Assembly (NCBI RefSeq): GCF_013839445.1
Contig: NZ_JACDIT010000001.1
Span: 1,467,935 to 1,531,934, forward strand
Direction of reading: 5' to 3'
Source: Chthonobacter albigriseus
GTDB lineage: Bacteria; Pseudomonadota; Alphaproteobacteria; Rhizobiales; Pleomorphomonadaceae
Length of the DNA: 64,000 nucleotides
The position numbers and the translations under genes are program-made. The notes beneath the pieces were generated by a model. That model was not told the DNA's origin. It ran no database searches and saw nothing but the letters and a program-made list of their open reading frames with translations. Below, in pieces: positions 44,193-52,202 of the stretch. The number at the start of each line of letters is the position of its first letter. Position 1 is the first letter of the stretch.

Positions 44193-44517
44193 CAACGGTT
44201 GGCTCCGATCGAACGCGGGCACTGGGATGCGTTGAAAGCTATGCGGCAGCCGGCTCCAGGACGACCTGCATGGGTCAGGTCCAGCCCTAAGCCTGCCCCC
44301 CGGTCGCGGACATGATCGGCGGCCACGGAGCGGATCGTAGGCACGGCAATTTCCGGCGACGCCTTAAAGGGAGTTCGGCATCACCGATGCCGGTCCGCCT
44401 TCTCGCGCCACACGGGGATGGTTCACTTCGCCCCGGGAGACCGGGTCCGTTCGCCGGATGGTATGAGGGCGTGTCGCGGGATGCCACGCGCCACGCCCTT
44501 GACCGGCTCTTCTCAGC
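44193..44517. other. Hairpin-rich gap between binding-protein gene and transporter ATPase gene
   Basis: No gene is visible in this 325-bp gap. Three inverted repeats are: 44467-44473 with 44492-44498 (extended by an inner 4-bp stem), 44376-44382 with 44386-44392 (perfect 7-bp arms, 3-nt loop) and 44263-44268 with 44276-44281. Lying just after the highly expressed type of gene (binding protein), such stem-loops commonly stabilise the upstream message or attenuate transcription into the membrane-protein genes. None has a clear T-run. Confidence 0.5.
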
Positions 44518-45513
44518 TCACTTCGGGCAGCTGTTGTCCGACATGTAGTCGTGCACCTTGACGGTGCCGGCGATGATGTCGGCCTTGGCCTTCTCCACGG
44601 CCGCCTGCATGTCGGCGGTGATCAGGCTCTTGTTGTTGTCGTCGAGCGCCCAGCCCACACCGTCCTCGGCCACGCCGAGCGCCTGGATACCGCCCGCGAA
44701 CTTGTCGTTCTTGACGTCCATCATCGCGTTGTAGATCGCCAGATCCACGCGCTTGATCATGGAGGTCAGAACCTTGCCCGGGTGCAGGTGGTTCTGGTTG
44801 CTGTCGACGCCGATCGAGAGCTTGCCGTTGTCGGTCGCCGTCTGCAGCACGCCGAGGCCGGTAGCGCCCGCAGCCGCGTAGATCACGTCGGCGCCCTGGT
44901 CGATCTGGCTCTTGGCCAGTTCACCGCCGCGGACGGGATCGTTCCAGGCCGCGCCGGTCGTCCCGGTCATGTTCTGGAACACCTGGATGTCGCTTTTGGC
45001 GGCAGCGGCCCCTTGCGCGTAGCCGCAGGCGAACTTGCGGATCAGCGGAATGTCCATGCCGCCGACGAAGCCGACCTTGCCGGTCTGGGAGGCCATGCCG
45101 GCCAGCAACCCGACGAGGTAGGAGCCCTCGTGCTCCTTGAACACCACCGACTGGACGTTCGGCTTCTCCACGACGGAATCGATCAGGTAGAACTTGGTGT
45201 CCGGGAACTCGGCCGCGACCTTCTCGATCGCGGAAGTCCACGCGAACGAGACGCCGATCACCGGGTTGAAGCCGCGGCTGGCGAAATTACGAAGCGCCTG
45301 CTCGCCCTGGGTGTCGCCGGTCGGCTCGAAATCGCGATACTCGATCCCGGTCTCGGCCTTGAACTTTTCGGCGCCGTTGTACGCGGCCTCGTTGAAAGAC
45401 TTGTCGAACTTGCCGCCCGTTCCGTAGACGACAGCCGGCTTGACGTCCGCGGCGACCGCAGGCGCCGCAAGGACCGAAACGGCCACGGCTGCAACCAGCA
45501 ATTTCTTCAGCAT
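44518..45513 (-). CDS. BMP-family nucleoside-binding protein of ABC importer
   Basis: The 331-residue periplasmic protein has a cleavable signal peptide (MLKKLLVAAVAVSVLAAPAVA) with no lipobox cysteine, so it is soluble in the periplasm. The BMP domain shows VVYGTGGKFDKSFNEAAYNGAEKF, GVSFAWTSAIEKVA and YLVGLLAGMAS, with GKVGFVGGMDIPL. BMP-family proteins (PnrA-like) bind purine nucleosides. It is the first gene of the minus-strand array, with GGAG 8 bp before the ATG, and is divergent from mgsA. The ATPase and permeases lie downstream after a hairpin-rich gap. Confidence 0.94.
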   Translation of the reverse strand: MLKKLLVAAVAVSVLAAPAVAADVKPAVVYGTGGKFDKSFNEAAYNGAEKFKAETGIEYRDFEPTGDTQGEQALRNFASRGFNPVIGVSFAWTSAIEKVAAEFPDTKFYLIDSVVEKPNVQSVVFKEHEGSYLVGLLAGMASQTGKVGFVGGMDIPLIRKFACGYAQGAAAAKSDIQVFQNMTGTTGAAWNDPVRGGELAKSQIDQGADVIYAAAGATGLGVLQTATDNGKLSIGVDSNQNHLHPGKVLTSMIKRVDLAIYNAMMDVKNDKFAGGIQALGVAEDGVGWALDDNNKSLITADMQAAVEKAKADIIAGTVKVHDYMSDNSCPK

Positions 45514-45841
45514 GAGAAGCTCCGCCCCTGTGGAAGGTTGATCGCGACGGTTCGAGGTTCTCTCGTGGTGGGCCCGATGCCGTCCCGTGGGCCTTACCTA
45601 AGCACGGATTTTTTTTGCGCGCACCGGATTTTTCTTGGTTTTTTACCATGTGGGAAAATCGCACCGGCTTGGAATGCAAACACCCGTTCAGAGCGCTGTT
45701 TCCCGCTCCCTCCAGGCCCGATCGGGTATTCACCCCTTTGTCGGCGCCGAAAAAAGAGCTATGCAGGCGCAGGGGGACCGGTTTCATGCGGCAGTCGAAA
45801 TAAATGGCTCCAGTCGCCCCGGGGCGGGAGGGATTGAGAGG
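45514..45841. other. Divergent control region between nucleoside operon and mgsA
   Basis: This 328-bp region carries no supportable gene. It has T-rich runs around 45607-45645 that stand out from the GC-rich surroundings, an inverted repeat of GATTTT with AAAATC (around 45627-45660) and an 8-bp direct repeat CGCACCGG at 45620-45627 and 45660-45667, 40 bp apart. These are candidate operator elements for the nucleoside operon, but no regulator gene is adjacent. A mgsA promoter could not be defined. Confidence 0.5.
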
Positions 45842-46252
45842 ATGGCACGCAGGCCGGCGCTCGCGCTCATTGCGCACGATGCGATGAAGGACGAGATGGT
45901 GGATTTCGTACGCGCTCACGTCGCGCGCTTCCTCCACTGCGACCTCTACGCCACCGGGACCACCGGAGGCCGGATCCAGGAAGCCCTCCCCGAACTCTCC
46001 GTCCACCGTTTCAAGAGCGGCCCGCTGGGCGGGGATCAGCAGATCGGCGCAATGATTGCGGAGAACCGCCTGGACGGCCTCGTCTTCTTTATTGATCCGC
46101 TCTCCCCGTTGCCTCATGACGTTGATGTAAAGGCGCTCACCCGCCTTGCGGTCGTCTACGACATTCCCATGGCTCTCAACCGGCGGACGGCCGAGTATCT
46201 TATCAAGGCGGGCTTGTGCGATGGGTCGCCCGTCGCCGGGTCGGCTCCATGA
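45842..46252 (+). CDS. mgsA: Methylglyoxal synthase
   Basis: The 136-residue enzyme turns dihydroxyacetone phosphate into methylglyoxal and phosphate. Family motifs are [56 protein letters not shown] and [14 protein letters not shown], with the phosphate site and catalytic Asp (the D in DPLSP-type loop) intact. The ATG at 45842 is chosen as it matches the usual N-terminus; GAGAGG directly upstream is close. It is followed 31 bp later by glk. Methylglyoxal synthase here may relieve phosphate limitation when sugar phosphates accumulate. Confidence 0.95.
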   Translation: MARRPALALIAHDAMKDEMVDFVRAHVARFLHCDLYATGTTGGRIQEALPELSVHRFKSGPLGGDQQIGAMIAENRLDGLVFFIDPLSPLPHDVDVKALTRLAVVYDIPMALNRRTAEYLIKAGLCDGSPVAGSAP

Positions 46253-46283
46253 CGCCCGAGATTGCGAACACGAGAACGCTTCG

Positions 46284-47306
46284 ATGCCCCGGCCGCACGT
46301 AGACCTTCAGGCGCTTCCCTTCCCCGTCCTCTTCGCCGACATCGGCGGGACCAACGCGCGCTTCGCCATCCTGTCGGACGCCCATGCCGAGCTCCGCCAC
46401 TTCCCCACGGTGGAGACCCGGCTCTTCGCGACCGTAGAAGACGCCCTGGAGCAGTCCGTCATCGCCCGGACGGCCGTCCGCCCGAGGGCGCTGATCTTCG
46501 CCGTCGCCGGCCCGATCCAGGAGGAGCGGACACCCCTCACCAACTGTCCGTGGGTGGTGGAGCCGCGCGCGCTTATCGAGCGGTTCGACCTCGACCACGT
46601 GATCCTCTTCAACGACTTCGAGGCGCTCGCCCTCGCTCTTCCCTCGCTGGAGCCGAAGGACCTGATCGCCGTCGGCGGGGCCTTGCCTCCCGACGAGGGC
46701 ACGAAGGTGGTAATCGGCCCGGGCACCGGTCTCGGCGCTGCCGGGCTCGTGCATGCCTCCCACACCTGGGTGCCGGTCCCCGGCGAAGGCGGCCACATCG
46801 ATCTTGCCCCTGTCAGCGCCCGGGACCAGGCCATCTGGCCGGCCATCGAGCGCCACGGCGACCGCGTGTCCGGCGAGACGATCGTCTGCGGCTCCGGCAT
46901 GCTCAGGCTTTATCGCGCGATCGCCATCACCGACGGTGTCGAGCCCACCTATGCCTCCCCCGCCGAGATCACGGCCGCGGCCGAAGCCGGCGATCCCCGG
47001 GCCGTGGAGACGCTCGACCTCTTCGCCGTCCACCTCGGTCGTGTTGCCGGCAGCCTGGCGCTTACGTTCCTGGCTCATGGCGGCGTCTACCTCGCCGGCG
47101 GGATCGCGCCCCGGATCGCCCACGTCCTCCACAACGGCGGTTTCCGTCGTGCCTTTGAGGACAAGTGGCCGCACGAGGTGCTGATGAAGTCGATGGCCAC
47201 CGCCATCGTCGTGCACGAGCGGCCGGCCCTCGCCGGGCTCGTCAGCTTCGCGCGCACGCCGACCCGGTTTGGAGTTCAACTCGACGGCCGTCACTGGATC
47301 CGCTGA
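46284..47306 (+). CDS. glk: Glucokinase
   Basis: The 340-residue ATP-dependent hexokinase has FADIGGTNARFA (phosphate 1 motif), FNDFEALALALPSL with the catalytic Asp, VIGPGTGLGAAGL, PGEGGHIDLAP and VYLAGGIAPRI. The length and motifs match bacterial Glk (the ATP-type, not ROK). The start at 46284 follows the glk family N-terminus; the frame continues upstream into mgsA sequence. It lies 31 bp after mgsA on the same strand, so the two may form an operon. The end is 10 bp from the convergent reductase gene. Confidence 0.93.
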   Translation: MPRPHVDLQALPFPVLFADIGGTNARFAILSDAHAELRHFPTVETRLFATVEDALEQSVIARTAVRPRALIFAVAGPIQEERTPLTNCPWVVEPRALIERFDLDHVILFNDFEALALALPSLEPKDLIAVGGALPPDEGTKVVIGPGTGLGAAGLVHASHTWVPVPGEGGHIDLAPVSARDQAIWPAIERHGDRVSGETIVCGSGMLRLYRAIAITDGVEPTYASPAEITAAAEAGDPRAVETLDLFAVHLGRVAGSLALTFLAHGGVYLAGGIAPRIAHVLHNGGFRRAFEDKWPHEVLMKSMATAIVVHERPALAGLVSFARTPTRFGVQLDGRHWIR

Positions 47307-47316
47307 GCGCCCGCCG

Positions 47317-47907
47317 TCAGCGCAGGCTCCGCATCCGCGCCCGCACCGTCTCCAGATAAGCCCCGCGCGCGGCAGCGCTCACGGTGTCCATCTTGTAGAG
47401 GGCGAGATAGCTCGTCCGACAAAGCGGGTGGCAGATCGACCGCACGCCGCGCAGCAGCGTCCGCCGCCCGGGCTCTCCGACGAACTTGGACAGCAGCCAC
47501 GACGCTCCGCAGGTCGTGACCACCGCCATGCGGCGGATGTTCCGCAGCTTGCCTCGGATCCCCTGCGCTTCGGTGGGCATCGTGAAGGCGACGTGCGGCA
47601 CCAGGACCCGATCGATCCACCCCTTCAGCATCGCCGGCAGACCATACCACCAGGTCGGGTAGACGAAGACGATCCCCTCCGCCCAGAGCACCCGGTCCAC
47701 ATGCTCCGACACCGTTTCGACGTTGACGCCACGATCGTGGTAGCGGCGCCGTTCCTCCGCATTCATCTGCGGCCGGAAGTCTTCCGCATAGAGGTCGATC
47801 AGCCTGATCTCGTGCCCGCCTTCCTGAAGACCCGAGATCACGGATGACTTCACCGCGCTGACGTAGCTTTCCTCGCAAGGATGGCAATAGACGACGAGTA
47901 CCTTCAA
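47317..47907 (-). CDS. Flavodoxin-fold NAD(P)H dehydrogenase (quinone) family, second of a tandem pair
   Basis: The 196-residue protein starts MKVLVVYCHPCEESY and contains the flavodoxin-like FMN/FAD-binding pattern FVYPTWWYGLPAMLKGWIDRVL (in parts) and LIDLYAEDFRPQM. It resembles the NQO1/KefF/MdaB fold of NAD(P)H:quinone or general flavin reductases. It is very similar in plan to the gene immediately upstream (47936-48514), so this is a tandem duplication. The partner electron acceptor is not known. Two cysteines near ...VVTTCGASW are notable. Confidence 0.82.
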   Translation of the reverse strand: MKVLVVYCHPCEESYVSAVKSSVISGLQEGGHEIRLIDLYAEDFRPQMNAEERRRYHDRGVNVETVSEHVDRVLWAEGIVFVYPTWWYGLPAMLKGWIDRVLVPHVAFTMPTEAQGIRGKLRNIRRMAVVTTCGASWLLSKFVGEPGRRTLLRGVRSICHPLCRTSYLALYKMDTVSAAARGAYLETVRARMRSLR

Positions 47908-47935
47908 GATAGATGCGCTCCGCCGGGATGCTGCT

Positions 47936-48514
47936 TCAGAGGGTTTTCATGACCCGCTCCACCTTGGCGAGGAAGGCCGCGCGGGATTGGTCGGTCGATC
48001 GGTTCATGTCGTAGTGGGCGAGATAGGTCACCGGGGCCATGCCGGCCGTCACGCGCAGCACCCGCGTCACCAGCCGGCGGGGCGGATCGCCCGCCAGCAT
48101 CGCTCGCCACCGGGTTCCGCCGTAGCTCGTCACCGCCACGATCCGACGGACATGCGTCAGCGCCGGAACCACCTTGCCGTCTTCCATGCGGAAGGACACG
48201 CCCGGCAGGAACACACGGTCGAAGAAGCCCTTCAGGATGGCCGGAAACCCGAAGTTCCACACCGGATGGACCAGCACGAGCGCCTCGGCCGCCATCACCC
48301 TGTCGACGTAGTTCTGGACCGGACCACGGTTGGCGGGAATGTCGTGGTAGGCCAGTCGCTCGGCCTCGCTGAGCACGGGGTCGAAACCTTCGGCATAGAG
48401 ATCGCAGTCGTCCACCGCATGCCCGGCCACTCGCAGCGCATCCACCACCGTCCGGTGGAGCGCCCCGTTGAAGCTCGACGCGACCGGGTGGGCATGGATG
48501 ACGAGAACTCTCAT
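47936..48514 (-). CDS. Flavodoxin-fold NAD(P)H dehydrogenase (quinone) family, first of a tandem pair
   Basis: The 192-residue protein starts MRVLVIHAHPVASSFNGAL and has DLYAEGFDPVLSEAERLAYHD, LVLVHPVWNFGFPAILKGFFDRVF (in parts) and VTSYGGTRWR. It shares its overall layout with the downstream neighbour, 28 bp away, indicating duplication. The family reduces quinones or flavins with NAD(P)H. It could work with the FAD-linked oxidoreductase encoded upstream on the same strand, but there is no direct evidence. Confidence 0.82.
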   Translation of the reverse strand: MRVLVIHAHPVASSFNGALHRTVVDALRVAGHAVDDCDLYAEGFDPVLSEAERLAYHDIPANRGPVQNYVDRVMAAEALVLVHPVWNFGFPAILKGFFDRVFLPGVSFRMEDGKVVPALTHVRRIVAVTSYGGTRWRAMLAGDPPRRLVTRVLRVTAGMAPVTYLAHYDMNRSTDQSRAAFLAKVERVMKTL

Positions 48515-48560
48515 GCCGCCCCGTGCCTCGGCATCGCGCGCATAGCCCCGCCGATGACCG

Positions 48561-49982
48561 TCATCCCTGCGTCCCCGCCTGCTCCAGGCCCTTGAACAGG
48601 AATACCTTGTCCGACTTGTAATCGTAGCTCGGATCCTCCCAGGCGATCATCTTGCCGGGGTTGAGGAGACCCTTCGGATCGGCTTCGCGCTTGAACGAGA
48701 GCTGGGTCTCATCGGTCTGCTTCATGCCGCCCTCCTCCAGCGTGTAGCGGTGAGGGTTGAAGATCGGGCAGCCGTTTTCTTCGTGGAGGCGCATGATCTC
48801 TTCCAGCCGCTCGTCCGTGGTGTAGCGCACCACCGGCAGCCCGAAGCAGGTGATCTTGCCATCGAAGCGCACGAACTCCAGGTGCCCAGGCACCTCGTCA
48901 CCGAACAGCCGCGTCACCGCGGCGAGCCGCTCCAGTTGGTGCGGGAAGGGATAGAGCACCTGGAGATAGGTGATGCCTGGATCGACCCGGAGCCCGCGCA
49001 GCGTGGTGTGGTTCCAGGCAAGTTCGTAGACCGGCGGCAGACCTTTGCGCTCTTCCGCGGAAGCCGTGTCTGAGCGGTAGAGGACGCTTCCCTTCCGCCA
49101 ACGCCCGGTGAAGGCCATCAGCGCGTCGACGGCGAAGGGTGCGACCATGATCGCGACCACCGACTGGTCCTTGCGTATGAACTTCTGGTGCCGCAGGAAA
49201 TAGTCGTGCGGCAGCGGCGACGCGATCACCGCCAGGTTCTTCAGGAGGATCCCGTCCTCGTTGCCGAGCGCGTCCGCAAAGGCGGCTCCGTCCAGGAAAT
49301 CATCAAAGCCGACGAGCACGTCCACCCAGTCGTAGGCGGGCGCCAGCGGCACCTCCACCTCGGTGATGATTCCGTTGGTCCCGTAGGCGTGGCTCACCTT
49401 GGCGATGTCCTCGCCGGTGAGGTCGAGGATCCGCGGCTCCGCCTCGCAGGTGACGACCCGGACGCGGATCACATTGCCGAGGTCGCGCAACCCGCCCCAG
49501 CGGATCGATCCGACTCCGCCCGAACCGCCCGCGATGAAGCCTCCGATGGTCGCCGTGCGGTAGGTGGACGGATGCAGCCGGAGTTCCTGGCCCGAATGCG
49601 TTTTGGTCTCCCCGTCGATCTTCTCCAGGATGGCGCCGGCTTCCGCGACGACCACACCGGGTCTGATCGACTTCACCTTGTCGAGCTCCAGGAGCGACAG
49701 CACGATTCCACCGGACAGCGGCATCGCCTGCCCGTAATTTCCCGTGCCGGCGCCGCGCGTGGTGATCGGCACCCCGTGGGCGAAGGCCGCCTTGACCACC
49801 CGCACCACCTCCGCCTCGCTTTTCGGCATCACGATCAGGTCCGCCGTGACGTGGTCGAGCTGACGCTTCAGGATCGGCGAGTACCAGTAGAAGTCCCGGC
49901 TCTTCTGCCGCACGATCGCCGGGTTGTCCTCGATGGAGAGCCCTTCGAGGTCACGCTTCAAGGCTTCGATGGCGGTCGTCAT
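48561..49982 (-). CDS. FAD-binding oxidoreductase (FAD-linked oxidase family)
   Basis: The 473-residue protein belongs to the GlcD/vanillyl-alcohol oxidase-type FAD-linked oxidases. The FAD_binding_4 region spans about 40-210, with ITTRGAGTGNYGQAMPLSGG and GGFIAGGSGGVGSIRWGG. The C-terminal substrate domain ends FNPHRYTLEEGG and KGLLNPGKM. The start at 49982 overlaps the codA-like stop codon as ATGA (49979-49982), so it is translationally coupled to the deaminase. Its substrate is unknown. A role in oxidising a nucleobase-derived hydroxy acid is suggested only by context. Confidence 0.85.
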   Translation of the reverse strand: MTTAIEALKRDLEGLSIEDNPAIVRQKSRDFYWYSPILKRQLDHVTADLIVMPKSEAEVVRVVKAAFAHGVPITTRGAGTGNYGQAMPLSGGIVLSLLELDKVKSIRPGVVVAEAGAILEKIDGETKTHSGQELRLHPSTYRTATIGGFIAGGSGGVGSIRWGGLRDLGNVIRVRVVTCEAEPRILDLTGEDIAKVSHAYGTNGIITEVEVPLAPAYDWVDVLVGFDDFLDGAAFADALGNEDGILLKNLAVIASPLPHDYFLRHQKFIRKDQSVVAIMVAPFAVDALMAFTGRWRKGSVLYRSDTASAEERKGLPPVYELAWNHTTLRGLRVDPGITYLQVLYPFPHQLERLAAVTRLFGDEVPGHLEFVRFDGKITCFGLPVVRYTTDERLEEIMRLHEENGCPIFNPHRYTLEEGGMKQTDETQLSFKREADPKGLLNPGKMIAWEDPSYDYKSDKVFLFKGLEQAGTQG

Positions 49983-51343
49983 GCTTCGGCTCCGAAGAGG
50001 TCGTCGAGTTCGCGGTAGTCGGGCGGCTCGGCCTTGCTGGCCGCGCCGTCCCGGAGGATCACCCGATCGGACTGCGGACGCGAGAACAGCTCGGTCCAGG
50101 TCCGGCCACGAAACAGGGCGAGATCGGCCGGGAGGCCGGGCGCGATCCGGCCGCGCGCGGGCAGCCCGATGATGTCGGCCGCAAAGCGCGTCATCACGCC
50201 CGGCCAGTCCCCGATGGGGTGATCGAAATGGAGGATTCGCACCGCCTCCCGCAGCACCTCCAGGCCGTCGAGGTCGCCGTAGGCGTAGAACGGGTCGCGC
50301 GTGTTGTCGGACGCGACCGCCACCGGGATCCCGCGTGCCTTCATCTCGTGGATCAGCGTCACCCCGCGCCAGCGCGGCGTCCGCCGCGGTCCCTCCGTGG
50401 CTTCGTCGTCCAGTGCCAGGTGACGATCCTGCAGGAACATGTTGCACATCGGCAGGCTGACGATCGCGATGCCCGCCCTGGCTACGAGATCGAGCGTCCA
50501 GTCGATCGCCTCAGGACCCTGCCGGGCGAGTGAGCAGCAGTGGCCGGCGATCGCCCGCCCTTCGAAGCCGAGTTCGATGATGGCTTCCGCCAGAAAACGG
50601 AGGGACGTCGAGTTCGGATCCTCGGTCTCGTCGAGGTGCAGATCGATGTCGAGCCCATGCCGCTGCGCCGCCCGCACCACGTTGAACACCGCCTCCCGGG
50701 CGGTCGGGAAGGTGCCGATCGCACCGCCCAGGCTGCCGCCGGCCGCCTTGACCGTCCGGGCGAGCACGTCGAGCGTGGCGGGCTCCATCATCGTGTCCGG
50801 CCCGACCAGGGAAACGGCCTGCAGGTCGATGCGCCCGGCCCAGGCATCCCGTGTCTCGCGGAACACCGGCCAGGAGATTTCGTGCTGCGGCGGGATGCTG
50901 TCGAGGTGCGTGCGGATCGCTCGGGTGCCGTGCGCGTAGGCGGTGCGAAGGGAGAAATCCATTCGTCGCCGGACGTCCTCCGCCGTCCATGCCGCCTCGC
51001 GATCGGCCTTCACCGAGAGCAGGGCGCTCATGAAGCGTCCGTCGGGATTTCGCCGCCGCGGCCAGATGTGCCCCTTGTCCAGGTGTGTGTGCATGTCGAC
51101 GAACAGCGGCAGCACCATGCCGCGGTCGAGTTCCAGCCGGTCGGCCCCTTCGTCTGCGCCCCCGGCCGAGGTGACGCTCGCAACCCGCCCGGCTTCGACC
51201 AGGATATCCACCCGCGCCAGACCGTCGACGTCTCCCGAGAGCGGCGCGCCGTCGACCAGCGCCACCGGAACGGTGGCGTTAGCGATCAGATAGCGCTGGT
51301 GCGAACCTGCGATGCGCTCAAGCAGGCCCGATACATCGGCCAT
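49979..51343 (-). CDS. codA: Cytosine deaminase-like amidohydrolase
   Basis: The 454-residue metal-dependent hydrolase carries VDMHTHLDKGH (HTH metal motif near residue 84), DLHLDETEDP, IAGHCCSLA and VASDNTRDPFYAYGDLDGLE, the latter close to the CodA metal-ligand Asp with the DNxRDPF signature of cytosine deaminases. The reaction would be cytosine (or a related amino-pyrimidine) to uracil plus ammonia. It lies 4 bp after the permease gene and is coupled to the FAD oxidoreductase by the 4-bp ATGA overlap. The ABC importer encoded upstream probably delivers its substrate. Isoguanine or another base cannot be ruled out. Confidence 0.85.
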   Translation of the reverse strand: MADVSGLLERIAGSHQRYLIANATVPVALVDGAPLSGDVDGLARVDILVEAGRVASVTSAGGADEGADRLELDRGMVLPLFVDMHTHLDKGHIWPRRRNPDGRFMSALLSVKADREAAWTAEDVRRRMDFSLRTAYAHGTRAIRTHLDSIPPQHEISWPVFRETRDAWAGRIDLQAVSLVGPDTMMEPATLDVLARTVKAAGGSLGGAIGTFPTAREAVFNVVRAAQRHGLDIDLHLDETEDPNSTSLRFLAEAIIELGFEGRAIAGHCCSLARQGPEAIDWTLDLVARAGIAIVSLPMCNMFLQDRHLALDDEATEGPRRTPRWRGVTLIHEMKARGIPVAVASDNTRDPFYAYGDLDGLEVLREAVRILHFDHPIGDWPGVMTRFAADIIGLPARGRIAPGLPADLALFRGRTWTELFSRPQSDRVILRDGAASKAEPPDYRELDDLFGAEA

Positions 51344-51347
51344 GTCC

Positions 51348-52202
51348 TCAATTCTCCCGGTTGAGCGCGCTCTCGTGCCACCGGCGCAGCGCCAGGTAGG
51401 AGACGAGGCTCGCCAGCCAATAGATCACCACGCCCGTTGCCGACAGCATGATCAGGCCGGCGAACAGTCGCGATATGTTGAGCCGGTACTGGCTCTCCAG
51501 GATTCGAAAGGCGAGCCCCGAGCCTGCCCCTGCGGATCCGGCTGCGAACTCCGCCACCACCGCCGCGATCAGGGCCAGTCCTCCGCCGATGCGAAGGCCG
51601 GCGAAGAAATAGGGCTGCGCGGCCGGAATCTTGAGCAGAAACAGCGTCTGCCAGCGGCTGGCGCCATAGAGCTCGAACAGGTTGAGGAGGTTGTGGTCGA
51701 CCGACTTCAGCCCCGCCACCGTGTTGGACAGGATCGGAAAAAACGTGACGATGAAGGCGCAGAGCAGCACCGCCGACTGGGTGCTCGGCGCATAGATGAT
51801 GATCAGCGGCGCGATCGCGACGATCGGCGTCACCTGCAGGATCACCGCGTAGGGAAACAGCGCCAGCTCGAAGATTTTCGATTGCGTCATCAGGATCGCC
51901 AGCAGCGACCCGCCGACCACGGCCAGGAACAAGGCCGTAAAGGTGATGCGGACGGTCACGACGAGGGCGCTGGACAGGGTGCCCCAGTCCTTGACCAGGG
52001 TGCTCGCCACCAGCCCAGGTCCGGGCAGGATGTAGGGCTTCACGTCGTAGGCCCGCACGTACCAGTCCCACAGCAGCAGCACGGCGACCAGGATCACGAG
52101 GGGCACCGCCACCCGCAGGATGAGTTCCCGGCGCCGCGCGCGGTCATAGGGCGGGTCCGACGGCGTGCCTCCGGTGTCGGGCGTCGATGATGGCGTGCTC
52201 AA
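51348..52202 (-). CDS. ABC transporter permease, SsuC/TauC type
   Basis: The 284-residue permease has about six helices and the coupling loop ELYGASRWQTLFLLKIPAAQP. It starts with a TTG (52202) that overlaps the ATPase stop codon (TTGA), the only start that gives the usual N-terminus. It belongs to the NMT1/THI5-type transporters for pyrimidines, taurine or alkanesulfonates. With codA 4 bp downstream it likely imports a pyrimidine. The TTG start suggests low, coupled translation. Confidence 0.86.
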   Translation of the reverse strand: MSTPSSTPDTGGTPSDPPYDRARRRELILRVAVPLVILVAVLLLWDWYVRAYDVKPYILPGPGLVASTLVKDWGTLSSALVVTVRITFTALFLAVVGGSLLAILMTQSKIFELALFPYAVILQVTPIVAIAPLIIIYAPSTQSAVLLCAFIVTFFPILSNTVAGLKSVDHNLLNLFELYGASRWQTLFLLKIPAAQPYFFAGLRIGGGLALIAAVVAEFAAGSAGAGSGLAFRILESQYRLNISRLFAGLIMLSATGVVIYWLASLVSYLALRRWHESALNREN

